A stretch of DNA of 64,000 bases from an uncultured Lachnobacterium sp. (GTDB taxonomy: Bacteria; Bacillota; Clostridia; Lachnospirales; Lachnospiraceae). The DNA lies in NCBI GenBank assembly GCA_900550545.1, contig URSS01000007.1:1-64000 (forward strand), read 5' to 3'. The translations under genes were made by a program, and so were the position numbers. A model generated the notes under the pieces. That model searched no databases. It saw nothing but the letters and a program-made list of their open reading frames with translations, and was not told where the DNA came from. Shown here in pieces: positions 61,353 through 64,000 of the stretch; positions within the stretch are counted from its first letter, which is position 1; each line of letters begins with the position of its first letter.

Positions 61353-61544
61353 GTTACCGCAAGAATCGAACGTGTTTATCAGGTATTTCCAGTGACCTTA
61401 TCCCAGGAGATTGCATATGATTCGCCAAATCATCAGCAGCCGCGTCAGAACAAGACAAAACGTTCTTCGTTTGAGCAGATTCTGCAGGAGCAATTAAAGG
61501 GACAGCAGCTGGAGGAAAATCAGACATTTCAGCTTTATTGTTAG
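61353..61544 (+). CDS. Small motility-linked ORF without a canonical start codon
   Basis: A frame that reads RIERVYQVFPVTLSQEIAYD and then SSFEQILQEQLKGQQ ends at TAG 61542-61544 and makes about 60-63 residues. It has charge and residue bias of a real protein and resembles the N-terminal part of flagellar-operon small proteins with an SFEQILQEQL segment; that match is weak. The Shine-Dalgarno AAGAAGGTG (61345-61351) is followed by GTT ACC GCA AGA ATC, so no ATG, GTG or TTG is in frame. Either the start was mutated, a one-base insertion occurred, or a non-standard start is used. A sigma-28 promoter precedes it and a terminator follows. Confidence 0.55.
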   Translation, partial: VTARIERVYQVFPVTLSQEIAYDSPNHQQPRQNKTKRSSFEQILQEQLKGQQLEENQTFQLYC

Positions 61545-61574
61545 GAGAAAAATGAAAAGATGCGAGATGTAAGA

Positions 61575-61627
61575 AAAGAACCGATGGTATAGGTTAAGTA
61601 TAGCCAAAACCATCGGTTTCTTTGATT
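61575..61627 (+). terminator. Intrinsic terminator after the small ORF
   Basis: ACCGATGGT (61580-61588) pairs with ACCATCGGT (61609-61617), with AAGA/TCTT extending the stem, followed by TTTGATTTC. Confidence 0.8.
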
Positions 61628-61630
61628 TCA

Positions 61631-61800
61631 AATGTTTATATGGGGGTCTATATAAAAAAATCATACTAAAATACCCCATTTGCACTAAAATACCTTTATT
61701 TTCTTTTGCTATGGGGGCTATCGATAGATGTTGCAGCAGAAAGCTGACAGAAAAAGTGTTTTATACTGGCGCATCGCTTGACATTTCCTGTATAATAGAG
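61631..61800 (+). promoter_or_regulatory. Intergenic region upstream of the PHP gene
   Basis: The region has no gene that I can see. It holds a direct repeat ACTAAAATACC (61665-61675 and 61684-61694), two TATGGGGG tracts near 61640 and 61713, and a TATAAT at 61791-61796. The nearby TTGACA (61778-61783) is too close to be its -35. Confidence 0.35.
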
Positions 61801-61835
61801 CAAAGACAATTATGTCAACTTCAGGAGGACAGACA

Positions 61836-62660
61836 ATGAGAATTGACATGCATATGCATTCGACCGCATCGGATGGACAGTACACACCGACAGAACTGGT
61901 GCGAAAAGTGAAAGACGCAGGTATTGCGATTATGGCTTTGACGGATCACGACTCGATTGGTGGTGTGGAAGAAGCCGTGGAGACAGCAAAAGAATGTGGC
62001 ATTATTTGTATTCCGGGGATTGAGCTGAGTATTGAGCATGAAAATGAACTGCACATGCTTGGCTATGGAATTGATATACATGACCGGGAACTGAAAGCTT
62101 TTTGTGAGGAAATGGTGCAGGAGCGCAGCACAAGAAATGAGAAGATTATTACATTTCTTGCGGATCAAGGTGTAGATGTTACGATGGAAGAAGTGGCAGA
62201 AAAAGCCGGATCAGATGTGATCGGAAGACCGCATTTTGCCCGTGTAATGGTTGAAAAAGGCTATGTTTCCAGTGTGAAAGAGGCATTTGACAAATATCTT
62301 GCAACAGAAGAATTCTCAAAGATTGAACGAAAGAAGCCGTCGGCAAGGCGGGGAATTTCCATGATTCGAAAGGCAGGAGGAGTGGTAGTTCTCGCGCACC
62401 CGGTATCGTTAATGAAGACCGGAGAGGCAATGGAAGAAGAAATTCGTAAGCTCACATCGCTTGGACTGTCCGGAATCGAGACTTATTACAGTACGCATAC
62501 ACCGGAGCAGATTCAGGAGTATCATGCACTTGCGCAAAAGTATCATCTGGTGGAGACTGCCGGATCGGATTTTCATGGAGAGAAAGTAAAACCGACCATT
62601 TTCCTTGGCAAAAAAGAAGGCGGTAAGGAATGGCTGGTGGATAAGGAGTTGGAACAATGA
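61836..62660 (+). CDS. PHP domain phosphoesterase
   Basis: This 274-residue protein has the PHP fold with the metal-binding series IDMHMHSTASDGQYTP (residues 2-17), ALTDHDSIGG, PGIELSIEH, LAHPVSLM and AGSDFHGEKV. Related YciV/RnaAM-type members hydrolyse 3',5'-nucleotide bisphosphates or short RNA ends. ATG 61836 follows AGGAGG eight bases upstream; ATG 61812 has no such site. The stop overlaps the start of the HAD gene, so they are translated together. Confidence 0.92.
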   Translation: MRIDMHMHSTASDGQYTPTELVRKVKDAGIAIMALTDHDSIGGVEEAVETAKECGIICIPGIELSIEHENELHMLGYGIDIHDRELKAFCEEMVQERSTRNEKIITFLADQGVDVTMEEVAEKAGSDVIGRPHFARVMVEKGYVSSVKEAFDKYLATEEFSKIERKKPSARRGISMIRKAGGVVVLAHPVSLMKTGEAMEEEIRKLTSLGLSGIETYYSTHTPEQIQEYHALAQKYHLVETAGSDFHGEKVKPTIFLGKKEGGKEWLVDKELEQ

Positions 62661-63295
62661 TTCGTAATATTATATTTGATATTGGAAAAGTACTGGTATC
62701 GTACGAGCCGGATGCCTATATGGACAGACTGGGACTGGATGAAAAAGCGAAGGCGGCCATCAACCAGGCAATGTTTCAGAATAAACTGTGGGATGAGTCG
62801 GATCAGGGACTTGGCACTCCGGAGGAACTGTTACAGAAATTTATTGCAGGGGCACCGGAATATGCGGAGGAAATCACGAAAATTCATCAGACGGTCGGTG
62901 AGACGGTGGAACTTATGCCGTATGCCATGGAATGGATACTGGATCTGAAAGCCAGAGGGTATCATGTGTACATTATCTCGAATTATGCAGAGAATATGTA
63001 CAATCAGACGAAGGATAAGCTCGCATTTCTGCCGTTGATGGATGATGTGGTCATGTCCTATACAATTAAGAAAATGAAACCGGATCCTGCTATTTATAAT
63101 TACCTTTGTGATGAGAATTGGCTGGAACCGGAAGAGAGCGTATTTATTGATGACCGGCAGGAAAATGTGAATGGAGCAGAGGCCGTTGGCATCCATGGAA
63201 TTCTTTTTAAAGATTATGAAACAGCAAAACAGGAGCTGAACAAATTCTTAAGAGATTCTAATATTTTGTGTAAAAACTTTCCAAATGAGGGATAG
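62657..63295 (+). CDS. HAD family hydrolase (YihX-like)
   Basis: This 212-residue protein has HAD motif I IIFDIGKVLVSYE (Asp nucleophile at 8, Gly in place of the second Asp, as in the YihX/Tyr group), motif II IISNYAENM, motif III Lys in IKKMKPDPAIY and motif IV FIDDRQENV. YihX dephosphorylates glucose 1-phosphate. The next gene is a phosphoglucomutase, so sugar phosphate turnover is a reasonable guess. ATG 62657 overlaps the previous stop by four bases. Confidence 0.9.
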   Translation: MIRNIIFDIGKVLVSYEPDAYMDRLGLDEKAKAAINQAMFQNKLWDESDQGLGTPEELLQKFIAGAPEYAEEITKIHQTVGETVELMPYAMEWILDLKARGYHVYIISNYAENMYNQTKDKLAFLPLMDDVVMSYTIKKMKPDPAIYNYLCDENWLEPEESVFIDDRQENVNGAEAVGIHGILFKDYETAKQELNKFLRDSNILCKNFPNEG

Positions 63296-63306
63296 TGTGC
63301 TAGAAT
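63278..63306 (+). promoter_or_regulatory. Candidate extended -10 promoter of the phosphoglucomutase gene
   Basis: TTTCCA (63278-63283), 17 bp, then TGC-TAGAAT (TAGAAT 63301-63306) matches a TGn extended -10. It lies at the end of the HAD gene and 43 bp before ATG 63350. Confidence 0.5.
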
Positions 63307-63349
63307 AGCTAAGGTGCGACAATGAACAATTTAGGAGGGAAATTGGTCT

Positions 63350-64000
63350 ATGGATTATAAGAAAGAGTATGAAAAGTGGTGCACAGATGCCTACTTTGAT
63401 GACGCAACTAAGGCAGAGCTTAAGGCAATTGCCGGAGATGAAAAAGAAATTGAGGATCGTTTCTACCGCACATTAGAGTTTGGTACTGCCGGACTTCGTG
63501 GTGTGATCGGAGCAGGAACCAATCGTATGAATATATACACAGTACGCCAGGCAACACAGGGACTTGCAAATTATATTCTGTCACAGAACGGACAGAATAA
63601 GGGAGTTGCAATTGCCCATGATTCCCGTCTGATGGCAGATGAATTTACGGATGCAGCAGCATTGTGTCTTGCAGCAAATGGAATCAAGGCTTATGTTTTC
63701 AAAAGCCTTCGTCCGGTTCCGGAACTTTCTTTTGCAGTAAGGGAACTTGGCTGTATTGCAGGTATCGTAATTACAGCAAGCCACAATCCGAGAGAGTATA
63801 ATGGATACAAGGTATACTGGGAGGACGGTGCGCAGGTAACACCACCACACGACACCAGTATTATGGATGAGGTTGGTAAGGTGACTTCTTTTGATATGGT
63901 AAAGACTATGGCGAAAGAAGAAGCAGTCAAGGCTGGTCTGTATGAAGTAATTTCAGATGATGTGGATGAGAAGTATTTTGCACAGCTTCGTAATCTGTCC
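63350..64000 (+). CDS. Phosphoglucomutase/phosphomannomutase, partial (runs off the right edge)
   Basis: The first 217 codons of an alpha-D-phosphohexomutase start at ATG 63350 (AGGAGG upstream) and are open to the window end. FGTAGLRGVIGAGTNRMN (about 41-58) and IAHDSRLMADEF are typical, and the phosphorylated Ser is in VITASHNPREYNGYKVYW (about 138-155). It interconverts glucose 1- and 6-phosphate and would feed UDP-glucose and wall-polymer synthesis. The N-terminal length fits PgcA-type enzymes of about 560-580 residues. Confidence 0.93.
   Translation, partial: MDYKKEYEKWCTDAYFDDATKAELKAIAGDEKEIEDRFYRTLEFGTAGLRGVIGAGTNRMNIYTVRQATQGLANYILSQNGQNKGVAIAHDSRLMADEFTDAAALCLAANGIKAYVFKSLRPVPELSFAVRELGCIAGIVITASHNPREYNGYKVYWEDGAQVTPPHDTSIMDEVGKVTSFDMVKTMAKEEAVKAGLYEVISDDVDEKYFAQLRNLS

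Noticed and set aside
61778..61796. TTGACA plus TATAAT as a promoter pair before the PHP gene
   Set aside because: Only 7 bp separate the boxes, so they cannot be a -35/-10 pair; only the -10 may be real.

Overview
The window looks like a chromosomal segment of a low-GC, Gram-positive Clostridia bacterium, most probably a Lachnospiraceae member. This rests on AT-rich Firmicutes promoters and Shine-Dalgarno sites, CdaR/PucR-FtsE-FtsX-CtpA-RF2 gene order, an Rpn-type PD-(D/E)XK nuclease, a comFC-yvyF pair and a wall-teichoic-acid-like locus. Genus cannot be decided. Several hints point to a motile cell: a YjfB-like protein, YvyF, a methyl-accepting chemotaxis protein and a sigma-28 type promoter at 61287-61313. 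From 5.9 kb to the right edge almost every gene is on the + strand.

Layout. 1-5.5 kb is an accessory, partly decayed margin: an unrecognised gene running off the left edge, an IS4-type transposase killed by a stop codon in its YREK motif, a three-gene minus-strand operon (Rpn nuclease, WYL regulator, small antitoxin-like protein) and a nitroreductase relic. 5.5-5.75 kb is an unusual array of interrupted palindromes with a 50-51 bp period. 5.9-11.5 kb holds housekeeping genes (class A PBP, YigZ, tRNA-Gln, acyl-ACP thioesterase, CvfB, RidA). 11.7-17 kb holds YjfB and three secreted wall-active enzymes (SH3-NlpC/P60, GH25 with FnIII, amidase with FnIII), then a five-box DnaA cluster. 17.3-25.5 kb carries a divergent TagA-like protein, CdaR/PucR regulator, FtsEX, CtpA, RF2 with its programmed frameshift, and a Tim44-like/zinc-ribbon plus SPFH/zinc-ribbon pair. 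25.5-26.0 kb is a 488-bp near-palindrome. 26.1-33.3 kb has homoserine dehydrogenase with an ACT partner, ComFC, YvyF, membrane proteins, CdaA-YbbR (c-di-AMP synthesis) and an HPr.

33.3-53.3 kb is a large phosphopolymer (teichoic-acid-like) locus. It has an initiating sugar-phosphate transferase, a GT2, a tandem double LicD protein, a TagGH-like ABC exporter, a 1532-residue TagF-type protein with two polymerase domains, CDP-glycerol and CDP-ribitol type cytidylyltransferases, an SDR, an LCP ligase, an acyltransferase, a second TagF-type enzyme and an intracellular-looking GDPD protein. The genes suggest a lipid-linked sugar is built, extended with polyol phosphates, exported and attached to peptidoglycan. 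Two secreted parallel beta-helix proteins follow directly. 57-61.2 kb holds a chemoreceptor and two secreted Ig-like proteins. The right end holds a sigma-28-driven small ORF, PHP and HAD hydrolases and the start of a phosphoglucomutase.

The strongest leads are the 488-bp palindrome, the 50-bp array, the DnaA-box cluster, the LicD/TarI combination without choline genes, and several unusual start sites.
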